DNA of 64,000 bases from Sternotherus odoratus (taxonomy: Eukaryota > Chordata > Testudines > Kinosternidae). This document shows, one piece after another, positions 12,926 to 22,125 of this stretch. Position 1 is the stretch's first letter. Each line of letters begins with the position of its first letter. The notes beneath the pieces are model-generated. The model ran no database searches, was not told where the DNA came from, and saw nothing but the letters and a program-made list of their open reading frames with translations. The position numbers and the translations under genes are program-made. The stretch is taken from the NCBI GenBank assembly GCA_032164245.1, contig JAVMKO010000003.1, positions 34,037,390 to 34,101,389 on the forward strand. Reading direction: 5' to 3'.

Positions 12926-13925
12926 CCTGGTCTACAGTATGTGATTATTTCAGAATTAGCCAAGTTAAATCAAATTAAAACTGATTCTGTCCACACGACC
13001 AACCTGGTTTTGTCAATTTAAATGACTCTTGAAGACAGTTTCTATACTCCATCTCGGCCAGGGGAGTAGGGCTAAAATCGACATCACAGTTCCGGATTAG
13101 AGGTACTGTGGACGCAATTCAATGTTATTGGCCTCCAGGAGCTATCCCAGAATGCTCCATTGTGACCACTCTGGACAACACTTTCAACTCATATGCACTA
13201 GCCAGGGAGCCAGGAAAAGTCATGGGAACTTTTGAATTTAATTTCCTGTTTAGCCAGCGTGCCAAGCTAATCAGCACAGGTGACCATGCAGAGTCCACCA
13301 TCACAGACAACCACGCAGTCCCAGATTCACAGACGAGCTCCAGCATGATCCGAACGGGAGGTACTGGATCTCTTCGCAGTATGGGGAGTTGAATCTGTTA
13401 TGGCAGAACTATGTTAAAAAGAAAAAAAAAGAAATGCAAATACATACACAAAAGTCTCCAGGGGCATGACGGAAAGAGGCTATTCCAGGGACACACAGCA
13501 GTGTCATGTGAAAATCAAGGAGCTCAGGCAAGCCTACCAAAAAGCCAGGGAGGCAAACGGGTGCTCTGGGTCACAGCCCCATACATGCCACTTCTACCAT
13601 GAGCTGCATGCAATTACGCCACCACTAGCCCACCACTGTCCATGGACTCCTGCAAGGGGGGAATCACACGGAGAAAGAGGATGATTTTTTGGAGGGCGAA
13701 GAGGAAGAGGAGGAAGAGGAGGAGGACATTGCACAAGTGGCAAGTGAATCCATTCACCCAGGCAGCCAGGAACTGTTCATCACCCTGGAGCCAACACCCT
13801 CTACCCCCTCAAAAGGCAGGCTCCCGGACCATGACGCTGGAGAAGGCACTTCTGGTGAGTGTACCTTTTAAGTATGATACAGAGTTTCAACTCCCTCCCA
13901 CCCAACCTACCTGGCCTGGGAAGTA
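12926..13925 (+). mobile_element. PIF/Harbinger-type element, 5' part, with Myb/SANT-like gene remnant
   Basis: It starts with GGCCTGGTCTACAGTATG after TTA, the terminal sequence and target site of turtle PIF/Harbinger elements. It carries the 5' exon of a Myb/SANT-like accessory gene (separate entry). No matching right terminus was found near 13950, so the copy is truncated or its 3' limit is lost. Confidence 0.7.
13108..13871 (+). pseudogene. Myb/SANT-like DNA-binding protein exon of a Harbinger element, decayed
   Basis: The encoded protein would be the Myb/SANT-like factor that PIF/Harbinger elements use together with transposase. Frame 1 (13108-13392) has a PPGAIPECSIVTTLDNTF-like leader. 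After a shift, 13466-13684 encodes RGYSRDTQQCHVKIKELRQA, matching the third helix of the SANT fold, followed by QKAREANGCSG. After another shift, 13689-13871 encodes a run of glutamates followed by PGSQELFITLEP. A splice-donor-like GGTGAGT follows at 13852-13858. At least two frameshifts make it a pseudogene. The tryptophan block at the start of the domain is damaged near 13350-13392, where the frame breaks. Closest relatives are the multicopy Myb/SANT-like genes of turtle genomes; it is not a host gene. Confidence 0.72.
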
Positions 13926-13949
13926 AGTCTCTTCCAGCAGCTGTTCAAC

Positions 13950-15489
13950 CAGGTTAAATGGCCCATATATCAGAACTTCACAGCTGTAAGGGACTACGTT
14001 AAGATTTATTTTGAGATAACTCCGTTCCAAGCAAGATGATATTCAAGAAACCAGATGAGGGAAATTATTTGCTTCAATTTATTTCTTTGTGCTAGGGCAA
14101 CAGTAGAGAGACAGTAATGAGGATTAAGCATCATCTGCTCAACATCTATTGCACAATGACAAATTCAATAAGATTTCAATCATCGAGGTGCACGTTTTAA
14201 AATCAAACTGCTACAGAGTACTTTTACTGAATTTTATTAGGGTCATGAGCTCTGCCAGACACCAATCTATGGGGTAATAGCTATGTGAACTTTAAATAAA
14301 GAGCTCAGTTTCAGTCCTGAACCTTAGGCATAAAACAGTTTCAACTGAGTAGTTTCAACAAGGTAGAGAATGCACTAGTTCATACCTTTATGTTCTGATG
14401 GCATGCATGGAACTCACAGCAGACAAGCTGACACTATGAAAGACATCAAGTTTCAGAATGATGTCCACGCTGAATCTTGATGTCTTTAAAAGTCATTACA
14501 TGTAATAATGTGAAACCACATTAGAAAAAAAAGCATCCTTGTTATCTATTTCTTACAAACTCCTCTACCACCAAAACTCTTAAAAAATGCTAGAGTTACC
14601 CATTTAAGTGTGCAAAAGCCAAGAAATGTTAGAATGAAGGTTGAACATACAACCTTAAATTTGCCCACTTGTACATACAATTTTTAATTTGATGATCAAA
14701 TATTTCTCAGGTGATACATCCTGAATTTATTCCTAAAACCTAGTGCATATATTGTTATTTTCCCCTCACCACTTCAGGTCAAATAACTCACTGAATTTTA
14801 TAAAAAAAAATTCTATACCGGTAATTTTATATAATATGTATCTCTGATAATCACTTGGAGCCTTTACTCCAACAGACAGAGTGCTTTACATATATTAATT
14901 AAGCTTCACATTCACTGGGCTAAATAACTCACTATTATGAAGTCAACAGTTGCCAAAAATTATTACACAGTAGTGTGTAAATACCATAGTATTAGCCTAC
15001 TCTTCTAATAGAGAATAGGAAAATAACCTATTTATTTTAGTTACTTATATGTCCAACATTACTATAGTATTGGCAGCTTCACCATCTAACGTATTAAGCC
15101 TCAAAACACTGTGGTACTACTTCTCTTCACTGCAGAGTTAACTTGAATGATAACTCAAATGTTTCCTCTAACTTGAATCCCATTTTCATCCAAGAACCCA
15201 TTAATAGAGTGTGACGGTAATGTCAACTTGAGTTGATTGGCCTGTAAGGTGGAGGGGTAAGGCTAGAGCTTGAGTTAGCACAACTAATCAGCTGCTAACA
15301 CAATCACTCTGTTTAGCTTGAGTATTATTTTTCAGTTACCTTCTCATTTCAACTAAGCTAATTTGATAGGAGATGACTGGAATAAAGATAACTTAATGTA
15401 GTAATGAAGAAATAACCCAACATCCAAAACCACAAAGGATTGAAGGCTGTGTCCTAAACCCCCCACCCCTCTCAGGGAATTAGGAGCCT
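13950..15489. other. AT-rich intronic sequence
   Basis: No gene seen. A fragment near 14855-14905 resembles ancient dispersed SINE or LINE text but is too short to classify. Confidence 0.4.
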
Positions 15490-15610
15490 GAGGATATGTC
15501 TACCCTTCATACTCCTTATGATGGTATGTAGAGTACTTACACTGCATGTCCCCAAGCATTGATATAAATAGCACATAAATGGTGAGGCAAGTAGAGTATG
15601 GACACACCTC
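15490..15610. mobile_element. Small MITE-like element
   Basis: GAGGATATGTCTACCCT at the left and AGAGTATGGACACACCTC at the right are imperfect inverted ends about 120 bp apart. This is the general pattern of the turtle GTCTACACT MITEs. No clear target duplication was found. Confidence 0.4.
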
Positions 15611-15611
15611 A

Positions 15612-15765
15612 TTCATAGAATATCAGGGTTGGAAGGGACCTCAAAGCAGGACCCATCCCCAATTAAATCATCCATATCTCTAAATGGCTCCCCCAAGGAT
15701 TGAACTCACAAACCTGGGTTTAGCAGGGTAATGCTTAAACCACTGAGCTACTGCTGCCACCAAAA
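15612..15765 (-). mobile_element. CR1 3' end joined to Cry SINE text, minus strand
   Basis: TTCATAGAATATCAGGGTTG and GAAGGGACCTC are the reverse complement of the CR1 3' end. They run into AGCAGGACCCATCCCC and then AAGGATTGAACTCACAAACC...GGTTTAGCAGG...AACCACTGAGCTA, the reverse complement of a Cry-type SINE head with A and B boxes. Whether this is one chimeric repeat or two adjacent ones cannot be settled by eye. Confidence 0.65.
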
Positions 15766-16029
15766 CTAAGGAAGTGGTCAGGGAAAGGAAATCCCTCTAA
15801 CAATGGCCCTCTCCCTCCCCAGGCTGACAGGTCAAGGATGGGCAGGACTCTAGGCTCTGCTTGAGGGATCCTGTCACAGGGGCTGGTGCGTGAGGAAGGA
15901 TTGACCTGAACTCTGGAGAGGAGGTAATAAATTATGGGGGTATTTTGTCTCCTCCCCTCCACAGTGTAACCTGGGCTAGAATTCTACATCTCCAAGGCCA
16001 AATGAGGGGGTTAAGCCATTCGGTTCATG

Positions 16030-16122
16030 AAAACTGGTGCGGCTTGAACTCACAACCACAGCATATCTTCTTTCAGCACTGCTCTATAAGTACTGGGTGC
16101 TAGCCAATTGTACCACGGGAGC
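16030..16122 (-). pseudogene. tRNA-Ile(UAU) pseudogene retaining an intron
   Basis: Read on the minus strand, the sequence starts GCTCCCGTGGTACAATTGGC and continues with the anticodon loop CTTATAG (anticodon TAT at 16088-16086). An intron-like insert GAGCAGTGCTGAAAGAAG follows, then GGTTGTGAGTTCAAGCC for the T arm. This layout matches the nuclear tRNA-Ile(UAU) gene, one of the few vertebrate tRNA genes with an intron after the anticodon. The 3' half of the acceptor stem (CAGTTTT) no longer pairs with GCTCCCG and the T stem has a mismatch, so it is not functional. Retention of the intron points to a DNA copy or a precursor-derived copy. Confidence 0.75.
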
Positions 16123-16154
16123 ACCTAGGGTTTAGACCCTACATGGCTCTCTAC

Positions 16155-16498
16155 CAGGGCCGGCGACAGGGGGGCACTACGGGTACAGCTGTACCGGGCC
16201 CCCCGACTTTAGGGGGGCCCCAGTACACAGCTGTACCCGTTGTCGCCGGACCTGGAGAGCGGGGAAGGGGCGGGGAGGCGGCGCGGCTCTCCCCCCGGAG
16301 CCTGGCCCCAGCAGGAGCTGTGAGCCCGGCCGGCGGCAGCAGCGCTATCCGGGGAAGGGGAAGGGGGAGGGGGAGAAAGGGCGGCTCACGCAGCTCTCGC
16401 TGCCCGGGGAAGGGGGGGGGGAGCGCCGGCTGGGCTGGGCTGGGGGGGGGCCCAAACTATCAAAGTAGGGGGCCCCCAAATTTCTGTCACCAGCCCTG
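16155..16498. mobile_element. hAT-type MITE of the CAGGGCCGGCGACAG family, 344 bp
   Basis: It begins CAGGGCCGGCGACAG and ends CTGTCACCAGCCCTG. The flanking 8-bp target duplication CTCTCTAC is perfect (16147-16154 and 16499-16506). A subterminal palindrome around GGTACAGCTGTACC and GGGGCCCC follows the left end. The interior is GC-rich and has no transposase. It is the same family as 36956-37381 and 49153-49925, in the opposite orientation. Confidence 0.92.
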
Positions 16499-16571
16499 CT
16501 CTCTACATGCCCAAGCAGTGCCTTCCTTCTCTACGCTGCTATTTGTAGTGGTTATTGTCCTGCTGCTAGAG

Positions 16572-17148
16572 TTTTTCCCTGCTCCTGCTCGAGCGCCCCC
16601 CCCCCCGGCTCGAGCGGCGCGCCCTCCCCGGGCTCGAGCGCCCCCCCCCGGCTCAAGTGGCGCCCCCCCCCCCCGGCTCGAGCGGCGCGGCCCGGCGCGG
16701 GCCCCCCCTGGCTTGAGCGGCACGGCGCAGCCCCCCCCGGCTCGAGCGGCGTGGCCCGGCGCGGCCCGGCGCAGCCCCCCCGGCTCGAGCGGCCTGGCGC
16801 GGCCCCCCCCGGCTCGAGCGGCGTGGCCCGCCCCCCCCCAGCTCGAGTGGCGTGGCGCGGCCCCCCCAACCCCCCCCCCCCCGGCTCGAGCGGCGCGGCC
16901 CGGTGCGCCCCCCCCAGCTCAAGCGGCGTGGCGCAGGCCACCAACCCCCCCCCCCCCCGGCTCAAGCAGCGCGAGATGGGAGGCAGGAGCGAGACAGTGG
17001 TTGCTGGCCGCCGGGGACGGGGTGGGACAGGCACCCGCAGCCTCTTGCCTGCCCGGAGGGGCGGCCGTGAGGGAGCCCGGCGCCGCGGACCACTGAAATT
17101 TTCTCGCGGACCACCAGTGGTCCGCGGACCACCAATTGGTGACCGCTG
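16572..17148 (-). mobile_element. Second hAT-like element, one end intact, interior expanded
   Basis: The right end reads CGGACCACCAATTGGTGACCGCTG, i.e. a minus-strand start of CAGCGGTCACCAATTGG with GGTCCGCGGACC repeats, a common hAT-type terminus in turtles. The eight bases after it (TGTTAGAG, 17149-17156) match TGCTAGAG at 16564-16571 in seven of eight positions, suggesting a target duplication. The corresponding left inverted end is absent, apparently lost or overwritten by the C/G minisatellite. Confidence 0.55.
16587..16973. repeat. Cytosine-run minisatellite, about 13 units
   Basis: Units of roughly 25-42 bp each contain GGCTCGAGCGGCG (or CTCAAG/CTTGAG variants) followed by GGCCCGGCGCGG-like text and a run of 7-14 cytosines. 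The minus strand is therefore a chain of G-runs separated by short GC-rich spacers. Long proline/alanine/arginine-rich open frames on both strands over this array (one of 317 codons from 16143) are by-products of the repeat. Confidence 0.9.
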
Positions 17149-17156
17149 TGTTAGAG

Positions 17157-18696
17157 TATGGTGGAAGTGTAATATATGTAATATAATGTAAACCACTAAA
17201 AGACCAAATCAATGTCTGTCCCTGACCATAGCACAACCTCACTCCTTATCCCGCCCATGGGGTAAAAAGAGGTGTGATGAAGACCACAGACTCACAACCC
17301 CCACAAAAGAAACATGACAATAAATTGTAAGGGGTGGGACTGTAGGTGTGCATTGCAGGTATATTTGGGCCTGTGAGGGAGGAAGAGGTGGGAATAGGAA
17401 ATGGAGGAACAGGGACATAGGCAAGGCTCTGCGGCGTCAGAGCTGGAAATGGAACACTGAGAAACAGACTCTGCTGGCATGTAGAGCTATGGATATGTTT
17501 GCTTGGAACTAACGCCAATAAACATCAAATTGCCTGTACTTCGGACTTCTGATCTGCTTTTTGTCTATGTGACAAGAATCAGGGGAGGAGATGAAGGGAA
17601 ATCCATGTAACAACTCCCTCAAACAGTTCCACAGGAAACTTCAGCTATGGAAATTTGGCATAGCTTGTCCTATTAATGTCTTTTCAGAGTAAATGTTATA
17701 CAGGGTTCGAAATGCTTTGGAAGAACATGTCCAAGGGTGGGTCTAAAGCAATGTTTAAGAAATAAGCAAATATTTAGGAATATAAATGTCAAAAAGAAAA
17801 TATCCAGCTAAAAATAGTACTGAAAAAACTAATACTTTGTGCATAAAGCATACTATCTTTTATCTGATTATACCTAGAGTGAGTATTATTATACTGCTAT
17901 TACACTGCTGGATAACATGAGGTAAAAGGCGGCTAAATTATTTGCCCAAAGTTCCATAGAAAGACTACTCTACCATCTAGACTACACTTACTTGCTAAAT
18001 TAAATACATTTTCTTTTGCTTTTTCTTTTTTGAGAAACAGCAAGATTAATTTAAAATGCAAACTGAAGAGTTTTTAATTAAGGTTAGATTCTTAGTACCA
18101 AAAAAGATTGGTGTGCACTTTGAGGAAATACATATTACCAATTAAATAATACTTTAATTGGAAAATGTGCTATTGCAACTTTTCAATCACATAACCTAGG
18201 AAAAGACCTGATATACAACAAACGCGTATAATGTAGCTCTCAAAGATAAATGTTTTTGTTTATCTTTTTTTAATTAAAATGCAAATAACATTTAAGCATA
18301 CATTTCACAGCTAATTTTGGAAATATGGTACCTAGCAATTATGTTGTCATCTTTTACCCACTTGTTTCTTAAATCTAACTTGTTTTAATACAGCTTTAAT
18401 ACTGCCAAAATAATGTACCTATGAAATAGCTAAATCTTTCAATAAGTAAAATAGTACTAAATTAAGGGAAATTTTGTGTTGTGCTTTTATTATGCACTGT
18501 TTAATCAAATCAAGTATCATCAAAGACAAATATGAAGAAAGAGCTGGCACACACCAATAGGGCTGGCTTGAAAACAATATTTCTACTTTGTGACAAATTT
18601 TAAGGTTTCAAACTTATTTTCATTCCACATCAGCAGAAAAATGAGACCTTGCAAAAATGATCATGAGAAACATTGAGAGGCACCTGAGCCACAGTC
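17157..18696. other. AT-rich intronic sequence
   Basis: No gene recognised. A weak MIR-like core, minus strand, may lie at about 17876-17990 (GAGGTAAAAGGCGGCTAAATT...TTGCCCAAAG). Confidence 0.4.
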
Positions 18697-18805
18697 GCCA
18701 AGAGCTTGGTGGTTAGGGTACTCAAATGCCTGTGTTGCCTGATTCAAAGGCCTGACTTGAATATAGGTCTCTCACATCCCATTTGAGGGCTCTATCCACT
18801 GAGAT
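18697..18805. repeat. tRNA-like inverted repeat
   Basis: The left half GCTTGGTGGTTAGGGTACTC AAATG and the reverse complement of the right half (CTCAGTGGATAGAGCCCTCA AATGGG) are related. The two halves form a hairpin-like pair of A-box-containing arms around TGATTCAAAGGCCTGACTTG. This layout is seen in old amniote repeats; I cannot name the family. Confidence 0.5.
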
Positions 18806-18875
18806 GTTGGATATTCTGGAATCTCTCTCTCACAATTGCCACCTTGATTTGAAAACATACCATCGTGATGAAACA

Positions 18876-19080
18876 TGGGGGGAGGGATAGCTCAGTGGTT
18901 TGAGCATTGGCCTGCTAAAGGGTTGTGAGTTCAATCCTTGAGGGGGCCGTTTAGGGATCTGGGGCAAAAAAATCTGTCAGGGGACAGTACTTGGTCCTGC
19001 TAGTGTAGGCAGGGGACTGGACTCGATGACCTTTCAAGGTCTTTCCTGTTCTAGGAGATAGGTATATCTCCATTTATTTT
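18876..19080 (+). mobile_element. Cry-type tRNA-derived SINE, plus strand
   Basis: It starts at GGGGGGAGGGATAGCTCAGTGG with A box TAGCTCAGTGG, B box GAGTTCAATCC near 18927-18937 and the body AGTACTTGGTCCTGCTAGTG. The tail is ATATCTCCATTTATTTT. It is more intact than the minus-strand copy at 3494-3692, and both pol III boxes are recognisable. Confidence 0.9.
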
Positions 19081-19264
19081 AACATATATTTCTGCTAAAC
19101 GTTCCGGTTTCAACAAAGTGACATTTTCCAATGAAAAGCATTTCATTAAAGAATTCCCGAAAAGTTCTACACACCAGTAACTTCCTACTCACGTACTTCA
19201 ATGTTTAAATCTTTTATTACAGACTAGTGTAACAGCCCGTGTACACGGGCCAAAGTGCTTAATG

Positions 19265-19535
19265 AAAGAAATTGTCTGGGCCATCTCTACGGCTTGCGAC
19301 GGCCATTTTGTGCTGCCGAACTACAACTCCCACCATGCCGTTTGTCTGGGCCATCTCTATGGGTCACGGCGGCGCATGCATGGTGGTCATTTTGTGCCGC
19401 CGAACTACAACTCCCAGCATGCCATTTGTCCGGGCCGTCTCTATGGCTCGCGGTGGCGCATGCACGGCGGCCATTTTGTGCCGCCGGACTACAACTCCCA
19501 GCATGCTCTTGGTCCGGGCCATCTCTACTGTGCAT
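19265..19535. repeat. 84-bp tandem repeat, about 3.2 units
   Basis: Landmarks repeat at exactly 84 bp: ACTACAACTCCC at 19320, 19404 and 19488, and GG(C/T)CATTTTG at 19301, 19385 and 19469. Each unit also has GGGCC(A/G)TCTCTA and, in the later units, a GGCGCATGCA segment. Confidence 0.92.
19320..19506 (+). promoter_or_regulatory. Three ZNF143/THAP11-like sites with YY1-like partners
   Basis: ACTACAACTCCCACCATGC (19320-19338), ACTACAACTCCCAGCATGC (19404-19422) and the same again (19488-19506) match the known ACTACAnnTCCCAGnATGC element bound by ZNF143 (Staf) and THAP11 in bidirectional housekeeping promoters. Nineteen bases upstream of each lies GGCCATTTTG or GGTCATTTTG, similar to the YY1 core in reverse. 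Sequence match is seen; binding is inference. Confidence 0.7.
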
Positions 19536-19577
19536 GACGGCTTCGGACAAACATCCTCTGACCTTTTATTATATAGA

Positions 19578-19968
19578 ATTATCACCTAATCACTGAAATT
19601 GCAAAAGAGGTTATTGTAAATTGGAAAACAGACACGATTAATTGGAAGGCAGAAACTATATACTCAAAGGGCTAGTTTGTGCCTTTTTTGTGTAGTGAGT
19701 GGGGTGGAGATGAGCTGCACTGCTCTGGGTGAAGGTGCTGGAAAGATTATTTGTGACTGAGGAACAATCTTTCCCAGCTCTACTCTATGAACAGAGGCAG
19801 GTTCAATAAATTTGATCCCTTGGGGCGGCACAGATTCTCTGAACTTCCCAGTTGTCTAGATCTGCTGCGCAAGCTGACGCAGAGGGAAAGCAGGGGAAGT
19901 CTTCTTCCTTCCTGCCACCTTTTTGGCACCTTACTTTGTGGGATGGGACTGGAAAGATAAGCCTTTTT
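19578..19968. other. Intronic sequence
   Basis: Nothing recognised. Confidence 0.45.
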
Positions 19969-20205
19969 GGACATGTCTATACTGCAATTAAAAACCTATG
20001 GTTGATTCAGGCTCCTGCCACAGGGCTGTTTCATTGCAGTTCAGGCTTTTGGACTCGGGCTGCACCCTGAACTCTGGGACCTTCCCATCTCGAAGTCCAG
20101 CCTAAGCCCAGAAGTCTACACAACAATGAAACAGCCCAGCAGCTTGAGCCTGAGCCAGCTGTCTTAGGCCAGCTGCAGTTTTTTAATTGCAGCATAAATT
20201 TACCC
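19969..20205. mobile_element. MITE with GTCTATACTGCAATT ends
   Basis: The left end GGACATGTCTATACTGCAAT and the reverse complement of the right end (GGGTAAATTTATGCTGCAAT) are imperfect 21-bp inverted repeats. The interior is itself palindromic around CTTTTGGACTCGGGC...AGCCTAAGCCCAGAAG. It is of the general PIF/Harbinger-like class of turtle MITEs; flanking TTT and TAT give no clear target duplication. Confidence 0.7.
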
Positions 20206-20967
20206 TATATGCCACAGGCACCAGGTGGTACAGCGACAGGTACTGTGGGCCGGGGCTTCTTGTGGGTCACTCTGCTGCTACATAGCCATTCAAGGACCTC
20301 CCAAAATCTGGTCCTACAACCAATTTCCCCCCTTTTATTAAAAAAATAAACTCTAGTTTTAATATTTTTTATTTTATTTCCATTTTATACTGTGTAGTTA
20401 GAATGAATTGTTGTTTCTCCCTTATGAGCCATATTCTGCTTTCAGTCCACATACAGAGCTCCCTGTGATATGTCCATATATGGATGTAGAGCAATATAGC
20501 GGTCACCCTTAAAAGGGAGACACACTATTATGATTACTGAACATTTAGTTATGTTAGAACTTCCATCACCAAGGCACTTTACAAAGTAAGTGAAGAAAGA
20601 TCCTGCCCTGAAGAACTTACCATCGAATTTGAAATGAGATCTATGAAAGAGGGCAACAAACTAATAAAAGGCTAAGGGAGGCATGGGGGTGGAAACTATA
20701 GTCCAGTGGACTGGTGAAGGTCCTAGAGACCAAGGAGAAAAAGTTCACCCTTGACACCCAGTGTATTCAGAACCCATTTGAGAGACTGAAGAGGGGCATG
20801 ATGAGGTCAGAACAACAGGCAAGGAAGATGATTTTGGGGGCAGCCAAATTGGATTAGATAACCAAATAATTTTAGCATAATATTGTCTATAGTATGTATA
20901 GGGAGGTAGAAATTATACAGCAAATATTGGAGTACTCGTATCTAGTTATCTCAGGCAATGGACAAAA
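20206..20967. other. Intronic sequence
   Basis: No gene seen. Text near 20570-20640 (CACTTTACAAAGTAAG...CTGCCCTGAAGAACTTAC) resembles an ancient dispersed repeat but is unclassified. Confidence 0.4.
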
Positions 20968-20969
20968 TA

Positions 20970-21240
20970 CAGTAAACCCTCGATTTAACGGACCCCTATT
21001 TAACGGACTTTGGATGCAACAGACGAAATTTCCCGATGCATCTGAAATCCGTTATAGGGGGCTGCCGGCTCCTGCCCCGGGGAGCCGGGCGGGAGCTGTC
21101 AACCCGGCTGCCCGGATACCCGCAGAGGGGAGCGGGCGGGCTGACAATTCCCGCCGGGTTCCCCGCTGCGGAGAGCCAGGCGGGCGGGCTGACAGCCTGG
21201 CGGACGGGAGTGTGTGTGGGGGGGGGTGTTGACAGTTCCC
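20970..21240 (+). mobile_element. pogo/Tigger-type MITE, left fragment
   Basis: It starts CAGTAAACCCTCGATTTAAC after TA (20968-20969), followed by a second TTTAACGGAC and GGATGCAAC. This is the same head as the complete copy at 37952-38807. A GC-rich stretch with GGGAGCCGGGCGGGAGC and GCGGGCGGGCTGACA follows. The right terminus is missing. Confidence 0.75.
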
Positions 21241-21250
21241 GCTGTCAATT

Positions 21251-21856
21251 TCTTCTTTTATTGAAATTGAGATCACCGTCAAAACAGTTTTGGTTACATG
21301 CAATGTCAAGATTACATGTCAAGATTTCTAAAGATGACTAGTGATTTGGGTGTCCATACTGAGACTCTATAAAAGGACCTGATTTTTTAAAAGTGCTTAG
21401 CAAGCCCTCTCTGAAAATCAGACCCCTTTAATATATTTTAAGGTGGGCATCCAAAAAAAAATCACTAGTTGCACTTGAAAATTTTTGCCAAGATAATAAG
21501 AAGGTAGGATGAAGTCAACTAAAGTAATAAAAGCCAGGCAAATAAATAAAGATCAAGATAATGCTAACCGTTAAGCTGGTTTCTGAGCATACGTTCACCA
21601 TCCCCAACATAGCTGAAATGAAGTAGAGTATACTGAAGACGGCTTCTTTGTCTAGTAGTTTTTCCTCCATGTACAAAATGAAAAGGAGTCTACTATCAGG
21701 ACATTCCTTTTGTATGTCATTTTATTTAAATGAATATTTCTTGTGGAAGGCACTTCAAGTGTAGTACACCATTAGGTTAGAATGAAACTATTGTCCTTCC
21801 CCTTTTCAGTAGAAAATTTAATCCCTTGAACTAATAACTAAAACATACTTTGGGAC
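21251..21856. other. AT-rich intronic sequence
   Basis: Nothing recognised. Confidence 0.45.
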
Positions 21857-21912
21857 GTAATATGGCTAAACTACCCTGAACACGCCCGATCCCGTTTGAT
21901 CTCGCCAGCTAA

Positions 21913-21949
<37 letters not shown>

Positions 21950-21977
21950 TCCTGGGAATACCAGGTGCTGTAGGCTT
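21857..21977 (+). pseudogene. 5S rRNA-like sequence, 121 nt
   Basis: Aligned by eye with vertebrate 5S rRNA it is full length. The internal control region is well kept: box A AGCTAAGCAGGGT, intermediate element GGATGGGAGACC, box C region GGGAATACCAGG. Differences cluster in the first 17 bases (GTAATATGGCTAAACTA for GTCTACGGCCATACCA) and at CpG sites. The absence of a T-run directly after the end argues against a working 5S gene. Confidence 0.85.
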
Positions 21978-22125
21978 AACACCTGGCAGTAGGTATAAAA
22001 TGCCTCCAACGACAGATGAAACGACGCATCGGTTGGAGTATACCCCAGTCGTATCACTGGTTGTGTCCAGTCCAAGTGGACCCTGCCATAGTGCGGGAAT
22101 AATGCTAGGAAAAACACCTTTGTGA
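21857..22125 (+). mobile_element. 5S rRNA-derived SINE-like element
   Basis: The first 121 bases are a 5S rRNA copy. They are followed by an unrelated body (AACACCTGGCAGTAGGTATA, GGTTGGAGTATACCCCAGTC, CCAAGTGGACCCTGCC) rather than a pol III terminator. That arrangement suggests a 5S-headed SINE. Right limit and target duplication were not determined. A 160-codon antisense frame across 21929-22411 has no recognisable domain. Confidence 0.6.

Larger units (their letters stand above)
19224..19577 (-). mobile_element. Nonautonomous Helitron, 354 bp, carrying a promoter-like tandem array
   Basis: On the minus strand the element starts TCTATATAATAAAAGG (5' TC at 19577). It ends with the palindrome GCCCGTGTACACGGGC, a 7-nt spacer and CTAG, followed by T. 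These are Helitron hallmarks (5' TC, 3' hairpin then CTRR, insertion next to T). The base preceding the 5' TC is T rather than the usual A. No Rep/helicase frame is present. The interior is an 84-bp tandem array with housekeeping-promoter motifs. Confidence 0.8.

Noticed and set aside
16143..17096. 317-codon open frame, the longest in the window
   Set aside because: It runs through a hAT MITE and then the C-run minisatellite; the product is proline/alanine/arginine repeats with no domain, and mirrored frames are open on the other strand.
21857..21977. Functional 5S rRNA gene
   Set aside because: The first 17 bases are diverged, there is no terminator T-run directly downstream, and it is a single copy within an intron.
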